DNA of 64,000 nucleotides, from positions 248,001 to 312,000 of the forward strand of contig NZ_LAQL01000003.1 of assembly GCF_001026905.1 (NCBI RefSeq), given 5' to 3'. Shown here piece after piece: positions 8,696 through 16,207 of this stretch. The notes under the pieces were generated by a model. That model searched no databases. It was not told the DNA's origin and saw only the letters and a list, made by a program, of their open reading frames with translations. This DNA is from Kiloniella spongiae (lineage in GTDB: Bacteria; Pseudomonadota; Alphaproteobacteria; Kiloniellales; Kiloniellaceae). Numbering within the stretch: position 1 is the first letter of the stretch; each line of letters starts with the position of its first letter. The position numbers were made by a program, and so were the translations under genes.

Positions 8696-9679
8696 TTAAT
8701 TCTGTTCGCCGAGCCTACGGCTAAAGGAAATTGCATAAGAGTCTCGACGCGCCTGTAGTAGTGGATCGTTTGAGGCCTCAAAACCTGTGGATAACACCAG
8801 AGGATCGAAATTGATGTTATCACAGTGACCATCTTTTTCCGAAGATATAGCATCTACTTTTAAGTGTGCTGCAATTATTTTTCTGTGTTTTCCCTGCCAT
8901 GGCACTGCTGCGTTATCAACATCGTCTGTTTTATTGGCCAAAGTAATTTGCATATCCCAGGCGATTATTCCGTCGTTGAGGTTTTTATTCATGTTTTCAA
9001 AAAAGAAATCCTGTTGAGGTTCAAGGACAATCTTTTGCGGGCGTGTCGGAATAAAGGACCATCTTACAGCAGTCTTGTCGTCGGTATCGTTTATGAGATA
9101 GAAGCTATTGATACTGTTGTATGTTGATCCCTCATATGGGGTTAGCTTCTTTTTTTTACCTGCTTCATGTTTTTTAAAGCGCTGAAGGTTTTTATTTGTA
9201 GCTTTAAAAGCCTTTACAGCTTCTTTCCCTTGGACTTTTGCGGCCATTAGCTCTGCAAAGGCTTTCGGGGTTCGAACAGGGAAGAAATCCAACGTGTTCA
9301 GGGCCATAAGGTGTTCTTCGTCGTTAGTAGTCGTGATCGCAAGACCCATTCCATATTCTGCTGCTTTTGCATCAGAAGCACTGTTGTTGCCACCTTTATG
9401 AGATAAGCGACCGATCACCTTAGATTCACTACTAAAGATAGGACTATTTGAATATCTTTGTATCGCTTTGTCGGCGGGGTATAGCGTGCCGGTGAAACAA
9501 AATCCTTTTGTATGATTTCGCCGTTTCCCCTCTGTTACACCGAATAGTTCTTCAAAGGAATTTACGGTATCTGTTGCCGTGTCAAAGCCGTCACTAAGGA
9601 CTTCACCGCTGAACGTAAGATAGGTAAACAAGCCTAGAACCGCACAAATTTCTCGTGGAAAGATCTTTTTGTATTGCAT
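8696..9679 (-). CDS. Secreted catalase-like heme peroxidase (SrpA-type)
   Basis: 327 residues with an N-terminal hydrophobic export signal (about residues 9-28). NHTKGFCFTGTL carries the distal catalytic His (H56), RLSHKGG matches the conserved R-F-S element of catalase cores, and the C-terminal R-x3-Y motif (RRDSYAIS, Y315) matches the proximal heme Tyr. It is much shorter than true catalases, as in the SrpA-like catalase-family peroxidases. It probably removes peroxides in the periplasm. It is divergent from an OhrR-like regulator gene, which suggests peroxide-responsive control. ATG start with AGGA at 5-bp spacing. Confidence 0.8.
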   Translation of the reverse strand: MQYKKIFPREICAVLGLFTYLTFSGEVLSDGFDTATDTVNSFEELFGVTEGKRRNHTKGFCFTGTLYPADKAIQRYSNSPIFSSESKVIGRLSHKGGNNSASDAKAAEYGMGLAITTTNDEEHLMALNTLDFFPVRTPKAFAELMAAKVQGKEAVKAFKATNKNLQRFKKHEAGKKKKLTPYEGSTYNSINSFYLINDTDDKTAVRWSFIPTRPQKIVLEPQQDFFFENMNKNLNDGIIAWDMQITLANKTDDVDNAAVPWQGKHRKIIAAHLKVDAISSEKDGHCDNINFDPLVLSTGFEASNDPLLQARRDSYAISFSRRLGEQN

Positions 9680-9713
9680 TTTATCCTACTTTCCTTTGCT
9701 AATTTTATATACA

Positions 9714-9753
9714 TTAAGTAAGCATATAATTAGTAAGCTAAATGTTAGCAAGC
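9714..9753. promoter_or_regulatory. Three direct repeats between the catalase-like and OhrR-like genes
   Basis: TTAAGTAAGC (9714-9723), TTAGTAAGC (9730-9738) and TTAGCAAGC (9745-9753) recur at 15-16 bp spacing in the shared divergent promoter region. A separate palindrome ACAATTGT (9830-9837) overlaps the first codons of the regulator and resembles the core of OhrR operators known from Bacillus. Either could be the regulator's binding site. Confidence 0.4.
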
Positions 9754-9825
9754 AAAAACTTGTTATTTTAATATTTTTAACGCAAGGTGGCTCAACGTTT
9801 ATTCAAATTCTTTGAGGTTCTTATC

Positions 9826-10248
9826 TTGACAATTGTACCATTAGAGGAGCAGCTCTGTTTTGCTCTGTATAGTGCTTCCAATAGTCTTACGGGGGTTTAT
9901 CGAAAGCTTCTGGAACCACTGGGGCTTACCTATACTCAGTTTATTGTTCTGATGGTTTTGTGGGAAAAGGACGGTATTTCTATTAGTGAGCTAGCTGACA
10001 GGACAGGCTTGAGCAATGCGACCATGACTCCACTACTAAAGCGTATGGAGCAAAAAGGATTTATCACAAGAAAAAGACTGAGTGATAATGAGCGTCAGAA
10101 AAACATCGTTTTAACCAAAGTTGGGTCAGAGCTTTCCGAAAAAAGTATAGATGTTACGGTTGAGGCATTTAAAAGCACATCTCTCTCAAAGAAACAGGCC
10201 GAAGATGTGATTGCGATTTGTCAGCAGATAGTTCGATCTACAAGCTAA
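9826..10248 (+). CDS. OhrR-like MarR-family peroxide-sensing regulator
   Basis: 140 residues from the TTG at 9826, chosen because GAGG lies 8 bp upstream and the protein then begins MTIVPLEEQLCFALYSAS, the usual OhrR N-terminus; an upstream GTG at 9787 would add 13 residues. C11 in QLCFALY corresponds to the reactive cysteine that senses organic hydroperoxides. The winged helix is clear: LTYTQFIVLMVLWE, ISISELADRTGLSNATMTPLLKRMEQKGFI, then RKRLSDNERQK. In the family, oxidation releases DNA and induces a detoxifying gene. The likely target here is the divergent secreted peroxidase, since no ohr gene is visible. Confidence 0.8.
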   Translation: MTIVPLEEQLCFALYSASNSLTGVYRKLLEPLGLTYTQFIVLMVLWEKDGISISELADRTGLSNATMTPLLKRMEQKGFITRKRLSDNERQKNIVLTKVGSELSEKSIDVTVEAFKSTSLSKKQAEDVIAICQQIVRSTS

Positions 10249-10417
10249 TTGTCATTCTACTAAGTAGTGAGCGAATATTGTTTTTAAATGATAACAAGTA
10301 TTCAGTCATTGGTTGGTATTCGACCGCAAAAGAAAAATTTATCAATATAATCAATGTAATTAAACGTCACTGGACTTTATATGATGGAATAAGCCGGTAT
10401 CCTTTGTTTTGCTAAGC

Positions 10418-10530
10418 TTGACATTTAATTGTCTATACATCATAACCGCGCAGTCTTTTGGGCAGTATTTATGATTTATTTATCATAAATGGCGTGCGTT
10501 CCCCAAAGAATTGCCTGTTTTAGAACAGGC
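10418..10530 (+). promoter_or_regulatory. Promoter and leader hairpins upstream of the PAS_5 gene
   Basis: Within the 401-bp gap 10249-10649: TTGACA (10418-10423), a 17-bp spacer and a weak -10 CATAAC. Then a 9-bp perfect inverted repeat ATTTATGAT/ATCATAAAT (10467-10490) and a 7-bp hairpin GCCTGTT-TTAG-AACAGGC (10513-10530). Both would lie in the 5' leader of the gene at 10650. No known riboswitch is recognised. Confidence 0.35.
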
Positions 10531-10649
10531 CCAGAGTTGGACCTAAATCTAAGCGATATTTTTGTTAAAGGTCCAAAGAGAAGCCAGATGTTGGCTTAAT
10601 TGAACTTTGCAGTGAAAATTATGGCCTGAGGGAACTTAGCAGCACCAAG

Positions 10650-11156
10650 ATGCTTAACGTGGAATACAGAACTGTCGCCGCAGGCTTGGCGCACAAATAC
10701 TGGCTTACAAAATGCCGGGGCGAGGCAATCCCGAGCCGTGAGGACATAAGTCCTGCGGAGATGGTGGCGTTTTTGCCAAACATTTTATTGCTTGATGTTC
10801 AGGATGAGCCGCTTGATTTCCGCTTCAGACTTGTGGGAACGCGTATTGTGCCTTTGCTGTCCCGCGATTACACGGGTGAGTGGATGAGTGCCATCGATAT
10901 TCTAAAAGCCCCGGGAACCGTATGGGAAAATTGCAGCAGAGCTGTTGAATCGGCTGAACCTGTTTATGCTTTCACGCCTTATGTTGGGCCGAAAAAAGAT
11001 GTTCTGGACGTCGAGGATCTTATTCTTCCGCTGGCATCTGATGGTAAAAACGTTGATATGCTTATGGTCATTCTTGCATCCGTCCAGAAGACAATGGGCC
11101 TCCATAAAAATGGCGACGAGAATAAGACAGATGGGCTAAACACACAGGCTTCTTAA
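10650..11156 (+). CDS. PAS_5-family (PF07310-like) sensory protein
   Basis: 168 residues, soluble. The family pattern is clear: AHKYWLTKCRGEAIPSRED near the N-terminus, then LPNILLLDV, FRFRLVGTRIV and the DYTGEWM turn, ending in an ILPLASDG strand. PAS_5 proteins are single-domain PAS folds abundant in Rhodospirillales-type alphaproteobacteria; ligand and partner are unknown. No output domain is attached. A paralogue lies at 15524-15952. The ribosome binding site is unclear, so a start a few codons later (GTG at 10659) is possible. Confidence 0.75.
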   Translation: MLNVEYRTVAAGLAHKYWLTKCRGEAIPSREDISPAEMVAFLPNILLLDVQDEPLDFRFRLVGTRIVPLLSRDYTGEWMSAIDILKAPGTVWENCSRAVESAEPVYAFTPYVGPKKDVLDVEDLILPLASDGKNVDMLMVILASVQKTMGLHKNGDENKTDGLNTQAS

Positions 11157-11386
11157 GTTGTTGTTTAGTCCATCCGTTGATTGTGGATATTTAACGTAAG
11201 ATCTGTGACGTCCGTTATTCAGAAATGCCGAAGGTCATAATTCTTAGTTTTTCTCGACATCTTTGAAGGTGACGTTTTCATCGCCTGTGGCTAGATCAGT
11301 TAATGATATTGTTTAAGTATTGTAAGTGGTTAAAGTTTTTTTGTTATGGGGAATAAGTGTAACGAACTGCACTTATCGGGTTTTTG

Positions 11387-11523
11387 AAACCACATTAATT
11401 GCATCTATCCGCAGGATGCCAAACCACATTAGCTGCGAATGAAACCACATTCTTTGCGATTGGGCTGCAATCATCGATCTCAAACCACAATAACTGCGAC
11501 TATAAATCAGGCTATGATTTATA
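11387..11523. repeat. Four-copy AAACCACA repeat cluster with adjacent hairpin (mobile-element end)
   Basis: Four units of consensus AAACCACA-W-T-n3-TGCGA start at 11387, 11421, 11442 and 11482. The last is part of a 38-bp block (11463-11500) that recurs inverted at 12586-12623 with 34 of 38 bases identical. A perfect hairpin, TATAAATCA-GGCTA-TGATTTATA (11501-11523), follows at once. Multiple terminal repeats plus an inverted copy at the far end recall IS21-family ends, but no istA/istB genes are present. The rest of the 427-bp gap 11157-11583 holds nothing recognisable. Confidence 0.6.
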
Positions 11524-11583
11524 GCGGCTTAGTGCCATAAGGGGATGTTTGCTGAATTTGAAGTGAGCGACAACTCGGAGCCT

Positions 11584-12267
11584 TTATCGGAGGCCATTTA
11601 GTTCACGAAGCACTCCGGTTAACTTCATCAAAGAATGGATTGTTGCATCTGGTTTTGTTGCTAAGTCTTTTGGCCAATGTGCTCCGTTTGGAAACCAAAC
11701 AGTTTTCATTCCAGCTCGCTGTGCTCCGATTATATCGGCCTCTGGGGCATCACCAACAAATACACAATCTGAAGGGAGGACAGATAATTTGAGAGCTGCA
11801 AGCTCGAATATTTGTGGGTCAGGCTTTCGAAGTCCTACAGTCTCAGAGATGAGATATGTATCCACTAGACGATCTAAGTTCAAAGCGAAGAGGCTACGCA
11901 TTTGAATGTGTGTTTGGCCATTACTTACAATACCAATTTTCCACCCAAGTGCCCTAATTTCATTAAGTGTTTTTGTCATACCGTCAAAGCCATACGCGAA
12001 TCGCCACGCGTTTTGCTCGTAATGGTCAAACAATTCTGCGATCAAGCCCGCGTCATTTAATCCAAGCTCCGCAAGTAGGGTTGTATATACTTCATCTTTT
12101 GGCCTTCGTCCTCGATTATCCAATTCCAAAAATCTAATAATAGTGGTTTCTAGTGCTTGGAAAATATCGGGGTACAACCGTCCAAATTGATCAGTAAGAA
12201 ATAGCCTCAATGATCCTGTACGGTCGAATAACGTTTCATCAAGGTCGAAGATAACTGCATTTTTCAT
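11584..12267 (-). CDS. HAD-family hydrolase
   Basis: 227 residues from the ATG at 12267; a GTG seven codons upstream is possible but would precede the family start MKNAVIFDLDETLFD. Motif I is DLDETLFD (nucleophile first Asp), motif II SNGQT, motif III the Lys in GLRKPDP, motif IV GDAPEADI. A helical cap lies between I and II, as in phosphoglycolate-phosphatase-like class I HADs. A small-phosphate phosphatase is likely; the substrate is unknown. The gene sits between the inverted 38-bp repeats at 11463 and 12586, so it may have been carried by, or trapped inside, a mobile element. Confidence 0.75.
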   Translation of the reverse strand: MKNAVIFDLDETLFDRTGSLRLFLTDQFGRLYPDIFQALETTIIRFLELDNRGRRPKDEVYTTLLAELGLNDAGLIAELFDHYEQNAWRFAYGFDGMTKTLNEIRALGWKIGIVSNGQTHIQMRSLFALNLDRLVDTYLISETVGLRKPDPQIFELAALKLSVLPSDCVFVGDAPEADIIGAQRAGMKTVWFPNGAHWPKDLATKPDATIHSLMKLTGVLRELNGLR

Positions 12268-12585
12268 CGCTGTTATGATTCCAAGCACGGCAAATAAGCC
12301 AATGTCTGTTTTGTCGGTATACTCGTCGTTACGCTTTCTGAACGGTGAGGATCGCTTTGGGTCGGTTGCCGAAGTTCCGGTAGTAAATCAAACATTATAT
12401 AAAATAGCTTGATGCACAACCTTTGGTGTTATTCTGCACGTAAATAAAACGGTCGTTTTCTTGACGTTGTAGCAGTTTGAAAGCTGGCACTGAAAACACT
12501 GGAAAATTTTGTCCAATTACTCAGCAAACTTTCAATATCAATATTTGAGAGCCGTTCACGAGTTAGTAGACGGTGCAGACTTATA

Positions 12586-12623
12586 GCCGCAATTATTGTG
12601 GTTTGAGGTCGATGATTACAGCC
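12586..12623. repeat. Inverted 38-bp copy of the 11463-11500 repeat
   Basis: Its reverse complement matches 11463-11500 at 34 of 38 positions (GGCTGTAATCATCGAC, then CTCAAACCACAATAATTGCG). An open frame resembling the end of a gene starts right after it (12624 onward), as expected if the repeat marks the boundary where an element cut into a gene. The rest of the 589-bp gap 12268-12856 has no intact gene. Confidence 0.6.
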
Positions 12624-12759
12624 TGTTACAAATAAGTTTTTTGCAGCATTCAGTCAGAAAACAGATGATGCCGTAGTGGAACATGTGCGGCAGGAGATTG
12701 AAAAGAACACCAATCGAGATGGAACGTTTGCGCCAAAATTTAGCTATATCAGGCAATAG
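12624..12759 (+). pseudogene. 3' fragment of an unidentified coding sequence
   Basis: An open frame ends in a stop at 12757-12759 and reads FFAAFSQKTDDAVVEHVRQE and then IEKNTNRDGTFAPKFSYIRQ. The EHVRQEIEKNTNRDGTF stretch has the feel of a methyltransferase C-terminus (E-x-N-T-x-x-D-G-x-F), but identity is not secure. No start codon lies in frame; the frame opens at the 12586-12623 repeat, consistent with truncation by the element. Confidence 0.3.
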
Positions 12760-12795
12760 TTGTCCGGGCAGATAGTCTGGCGGTTTTCTGTAAAC

Positions 12796-12824
12796 TTGAC
12801 ATTTAAATATGGTTTGGATATTTA
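12796..12824 (+). promoter_or_regulatory. Promoter of the MarR-family gene at 12857
   Basis: TTGACA (12796-12801), a 17-bp spacer, then TATTTA (12819-12824). It lies 33 bp upstream of the start codon. The candidate operator TAACTAACTAT (12836-12846) lies just downstream, where repressor binding would block transcription. Confidence 0.5.
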
Positions 12825-12835
12825 GGTAGTTTGTG

Positions 12836-12846
12836 TAACTAACTAT
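12836..12846. promoter_or_regulatory. Candidate MarR operator, copy 1
   Basis: TAACTAACTAT here is repeated exactly, inverted, at 13399-13409 upstream of the methyltransferase gene. It lies between the promoter and the start of the MarR-family gene. Confidence 0.4.
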
Positions 12847-12856
12847 ATGCTGCTTT

Positions 12857-13333
12857 ATGTCCTTAACCCATTCGCTTGACCAATTCCATCGCTATTTAAC
12901 CTGTTTGTGGACAGATATTTCTGAACGTCCTAATGCGCTTACCTGTAGTGAGTATGGGTATTTACGTGCAATTGAACGTCTGGATGGCGATAAACTGGCC
13001 AATGCAGGGGGGGGAGAGGAAAGCTGTGGTCATTCCGATGGGACCAGTGGAATGGGGCATCATTTACAAGACATTGTTGAGCTTTTGAAGATCAAGAAGG
13101 CGTCGGCAAGTGTTGCTATAACAAAGCTGGAAAAGCGTGGCCTTATTGAAAGATTTCAATGCCAGCATGATGCCCGGGCTCAACATATTGTCCTGACAGA
13201 AAAAGCGGAGGAGTATCTGCGCGAGGAAGAGGCCGTTTATGAAGCCTCTGCCAAGGATATCGCAAAGGTTCTCACTGCCGATGAGCTAAAGGCGTTCAAG
13301 GTTTGTCTGGCAAAAATCAACAGGGCGCTTTAA
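12857..13333 (+). CDS. MarR-family transcriptional regulator
   Basis: 158 residues. The winged helix-turn-helix is seen in LTCSEYGYLRAIERL, then IKKASASVAITKLEKRGLIERFQCQHDARAQHIVLTEKAEEYL. Odd feature: a Gly/Ser/His-rich stretch (NAGGGEESCGHSDGTSGMG, about residues 50-68) is inserted before the recognition helices where family members have a short loop. No Cys sits in an OhrR-like position. It is followed after 104 bp by a methyltransferase gene carrying the same 11-bp upstream motif, which suggests both genes are its targets. Confidence 0.75.
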   Translation: MSLTHSLDQFHRYLTCLWTDISERPNALTCSEYGYLRAIERLDGDKLANAGGGEESCGHSDGTSGMGHHLQDIVELLKIKKASASVAITKLEKRGLIERFQCQHDARAQHIVLTEKAEEYLREEEAVYEASAKDIAKVLTADELKAFKVCLAKINRAL

Positions 13334-13398
13334 TCGAAAACATAAGTAGGTAGTTTCTGAAAGTGACGAAAACTCCGCTTTAGAGATTTAAAAATCTA

Positions 13399-13409
13399 AT
13401 AGTTAGTTA
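13399..13409. promoter_or_regulatory. Candidate MarR operator, copy 2
   Basis: ATAGTTAGTTA is the exact reverse complement of 12836-12846. It lies 28 bp upstream of the methyltransferase start and fits autoregulation plus control of the next gene. Confidence 0.4.
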
Positions 13410-13437
13410 GTCTAACGTATTTGTAAGGGGAAGTAGA

Positions 13438-14043
13438 ATGGATGAAATAAAAGAGCAGAACAATCAGGGTGATAATGGTCCGGATAAATGGTGTGACGAA
13501 GTGGCGCTTCGTTATGTCGAAAAATACGGAGAGCATCCCATTAATCGTCTGACGGCCGAACAGGCACAACTTGAGAAGAGTGATTATGTTCTGGATATTG
13601 GGTGCGGTAGTGGCTCTGCCTTGAGGGCCGCAGGTGAAATTGTTACGACCGGAGAGCTTATAGGCGTTGATCCTTCACCGGTTATGGTGCGTGTCTCGCA
13701 GGAAGAGAGCCTGTGTCACCCGGCGTTCCCCCGGATGCGGTTTTTATTGGGTGGGGCCGAAGCTATTCCATTGTCTTGTGACCAGGTGACAGTTGCCTGG
13801 GCGATTAATACCTTTCATCATTGGGAGGATATTCCGTTGGGCTTGAGTGAGGTACAGCGCGTACTGAAATCTGGTGGACGTTTCATTGTTGTTGAAGAGG
13901 TTTTTGAAGACCGTATTGGCATGACACCAGAAAGTGTTTTACACCATTTGAAGGAAGCTGGATTTGAATGTCTTGATCATTATAAAACTGTTGCTGACGG
14001 CGCTAAAATGGATGTTCTGACCTTTAGGAATTTAAAAATTTAA
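13438..14043 (+). CDS. Class I SAM-dependent methyltransferase
   Basis: 201 residues. Motif I VLDIGCGSGSA (residues about 51-61) binds SAM, motif II is LIGVDPSP with the ribose-binding Asp, FLLGGAEAIPL is the adenine-contact region and VQRVLKSGGRFIVVEE matches the post-motif of UbiE/type-11 enzymes. Soluble; methyl acceptor unknown. The start has a strong AAGGGGAAG site 4 bp upstream. A GGCGGG/CCCGCC inverted repeat (14065-14096) after the stop may end transcription. Probably under the upstream MarR regulator. Confidence 0.75.
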   Translation: MDEIKEQNNQGDNGPDKWCDEVALRYVEKYGEHPINRLTAEQAQLEKSDYVLDIGCGSGSALRAAGEIVTTGELIGVDPSPVMVRVSQEESLCHPAFPRMRFLLGGAEAIPLSCDQVTVAWAINTFHHWEDIPLGLSEVQRVLKSGGRFIVVEEVFEDRIGMTPESVLHHLKEAGFECLDHYKTVADGAKMDVLTFRNLKI

Positions 14044-15523
14044 CGTCTATTTTTGTTTCAAGGAGGCGGGGTTCATATGCTTATTACAATCCCGCCAACG
14101 ATGTTGCATTGAATTGAGTTTCTTTTTTCGACAACCGACGCATTATCTGTATTTAAAAAACAAAAGATTAGAAGGGGGAGGGGACGTGAATCTGTAGAGT
14201 TTTTTTTGGATAAAGCCACAAGTGGCAAACAGTATTGGAGTAACAACACGTTGCATACAATAGTCTGCAAAAATATTATTATCGCGAATAGTTGCCGAGT
14301 TAATAAATACAAATCGGATAATTTATTGATATATATGTAATTTTAGTACGCATACGATAGCCTGCTTTTTGTCTCCATTTATCTTAGTGGAAAAATGTGA
14401 GATCTTGGCGTTAGACAATTTTGATAATCATTCTTAAATAGAATCGAAGTATTGTACGTAAAAGTACCGTAAAATAGTGTTTTAATAGATTTTTTTGAAA
14501 ATAACTATTTTTATTCTTAGGGGGTGAAAACTTCAAATTTAGCTAAATAATTACTGTATGCCTTTGATTCTTAAGTTGTATATACTTGACTTTTCTACTG
14601 GGTATTTAGTTAAATTGTATTCGTTTAATTAAGACTGTTCACGGAATTTTGATTGCGTTAATGTCTCTTTAACTAATTCAACGTAATTTTCCTACATTCG
14701 CTCCCTACGTAGTCAGGGGTGGCTCCATAGATAAAGGTTTGTATGACATCGCAATGATGTTGATTAAAGCGCAAGCCGGATCAGATTTGTGAACTAGTAT
14801 AGTGTGTTTAAGCACAACCTGATCATCATTAGTATGGAGTGGGGTGCGTGTAGAAGCTGGACCTGGTCGTCTAGAGCTTTTTTGAACGAATTGATGTGTA
14901 GGGTGGTTGCGTCATGGGTGGTCTTGTGTGTTTGGCCGGAACCTTTCGTTCAAAGCGTGTGGTAGCTCGTTTGTGTGGTATTCGACAACTTGTGTTCTTG
15001 TCTGGTTTCAAACTGTCAAAGGCACTTCCTTTTGGGGGGGATCTAGCCAACGTGAAAGCCATATAGAACAGGACGTAAGATCCTGATCAAGATGACTAAC
15101 CCGCAGTTTTATTTAACTGTGATGTAGGTAGATCAGAACGCTATGCGATAGGTTAAGTGTGGGGATCGCGTTTTGATTTACAGCGTAGTGGTATGCGTCG
15201 CTTATGCGGGTGTCGGGGTAAGGAAAGATCGTTAAGGTGACACAGGTAGCAGTCACGGCTTGAGGAACGTTAAAGAATATCCGGGGGGATAAAAGCGTTC
15301 TGCCTTTGATTATTTTTATGGGGGTATTTTTGTCGGGTTTTGTGGCTCTCTTTTATTTGCTTGAAAGACAACCACAAAGCCCAACAAATAAAAATAACCA
15401 ACAATAAAAGATAGACCCAAAAATAAGCCCAAAAATAAGCCAGTCGATTATGAGCTAAGCTGTTTCTGTTTAAAAGCTTTGCTCACTTGGGTGACCTACC
15501 CTATCGCTTGTTTCATCTCTCGC
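14044..15523. other. 1.5-kb gene-poor region with a long imperfect hairpin
   Basis: No open frame here looks coding; those present are short and have no recognisable motif. The first part (to about 14700) is very AT-rich and the rest more balanced. The clearest structure is an inverted repeat at 15308-15399: GTCGGGTTTTGTGG (15332-15345) faces CCACAAAGCCCAAC (15372-15385), and the outer arms GATTATTTTTAT (15308-15319) and ATAAAAATAACC (15388-15399) also pair. No tRNA, tmRNA, RNase P or 6S signature was recognised. It may be a decayed gene region or hold an unidentified RNA. Confidence 0.45.
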
Positions 15524-15952
15524 TTAATTCATGTTAACTTCGACAACACTCCAAAGAAACTTCACGTCTTCGGGGGTTTCTTTTGTTGCGAAGGGAAATA
15601 CGCCGATATGAATGTCTCCAACCCTTGTGTCTTCCCCTATATAATCGAGGGTTGTATATTGCGGGCAATAGCCTTCGACGGAGGTATGGAAAAGGTCATA
15701 AATTTTGCTGGGATGGCGTTGGCTATCTATTTCGCTGATTTTCTTGCCCGATTGGCCAGCGCGGGATATGTCCTGAATGGCTGAACCAATAATGCGATAA
15801 CGAAAATCAGTTCCACCATCAAGCACGTCAATCAAACAGGAATTGCCAAGTAATCTTGGAATATTAATCGGATCCAAATCTTCCTTGGCAGGCAAGTGAT
15901 CATCGGCACGTAGTTGATTCCAATGATCTCTGGCTTGATCAATTAAATACAT
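15524..15952 (-). CDS. PAS_5-family (PF07310-like) sensory protein
   Basis: 142 residues, soluble, no output domain. It shows the same pattern as the protein at 10650: ARDHWNQLRADDHLPAKED, then RLLGNSCLIDVL, FRYRIIGSAIQ and GKKISEID. It is shorter than the paralogue and lacks its polar C-terminal tail. Role unknown; in these bacteria such genes often stand alone beside chemoreceptor or kinase genes, as here next to the chemoreceptor at 16208. Confidence 0.75.
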   Translation of the reverse strand: MYLIDQARDHWNQLRADDHLPAKEDLDPINIPRLLGNSCLIDVLDGGTDFRYRIIGSAIQDISRAGQSGKKISEIDSQRHPSKIYDLFHTSVEGYCPQYTTLDYIGEDTRVGDIHIGVFPFATKETPEDVKFLWSVVEVNMN

Positions 15953-16207
15953 ATGATTTCACAACATCGGTGTAACAGTAATATTTGAGTGCAGATGGCT
16001 GCTCTCCTGATAAATAAATACTCTAATATAATAAACCTTAGGGATAGTAATTTGTAGTATTAGAGTAACAAATTAAGAATACCTTGAAATGTTATGTTTT
16101 TAACAATTTTAAAGTGCATTTTTAAAGACAAATTAATACTTTGTGACGGAAAATTGATAGCGAATATTTTGCATTTTCTTATTGCCAATCACTCACAAGG
16201 TCACATC

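Noticed and set aside
10218-10415. Open frame overlapping the end of the OhrR-like gene
   Set aside because: It starts inside the regulator gene in another frame, has low-complexity AT-driven composition and lacks a ribosome binding site.
14871-15062. 63-codon open frame on the minus strand in the gene-poor region
   Set aside because: Basic and Pro/Arg-rich with no family match, no convincing ribosome binding site and no neighbours; likely chance.
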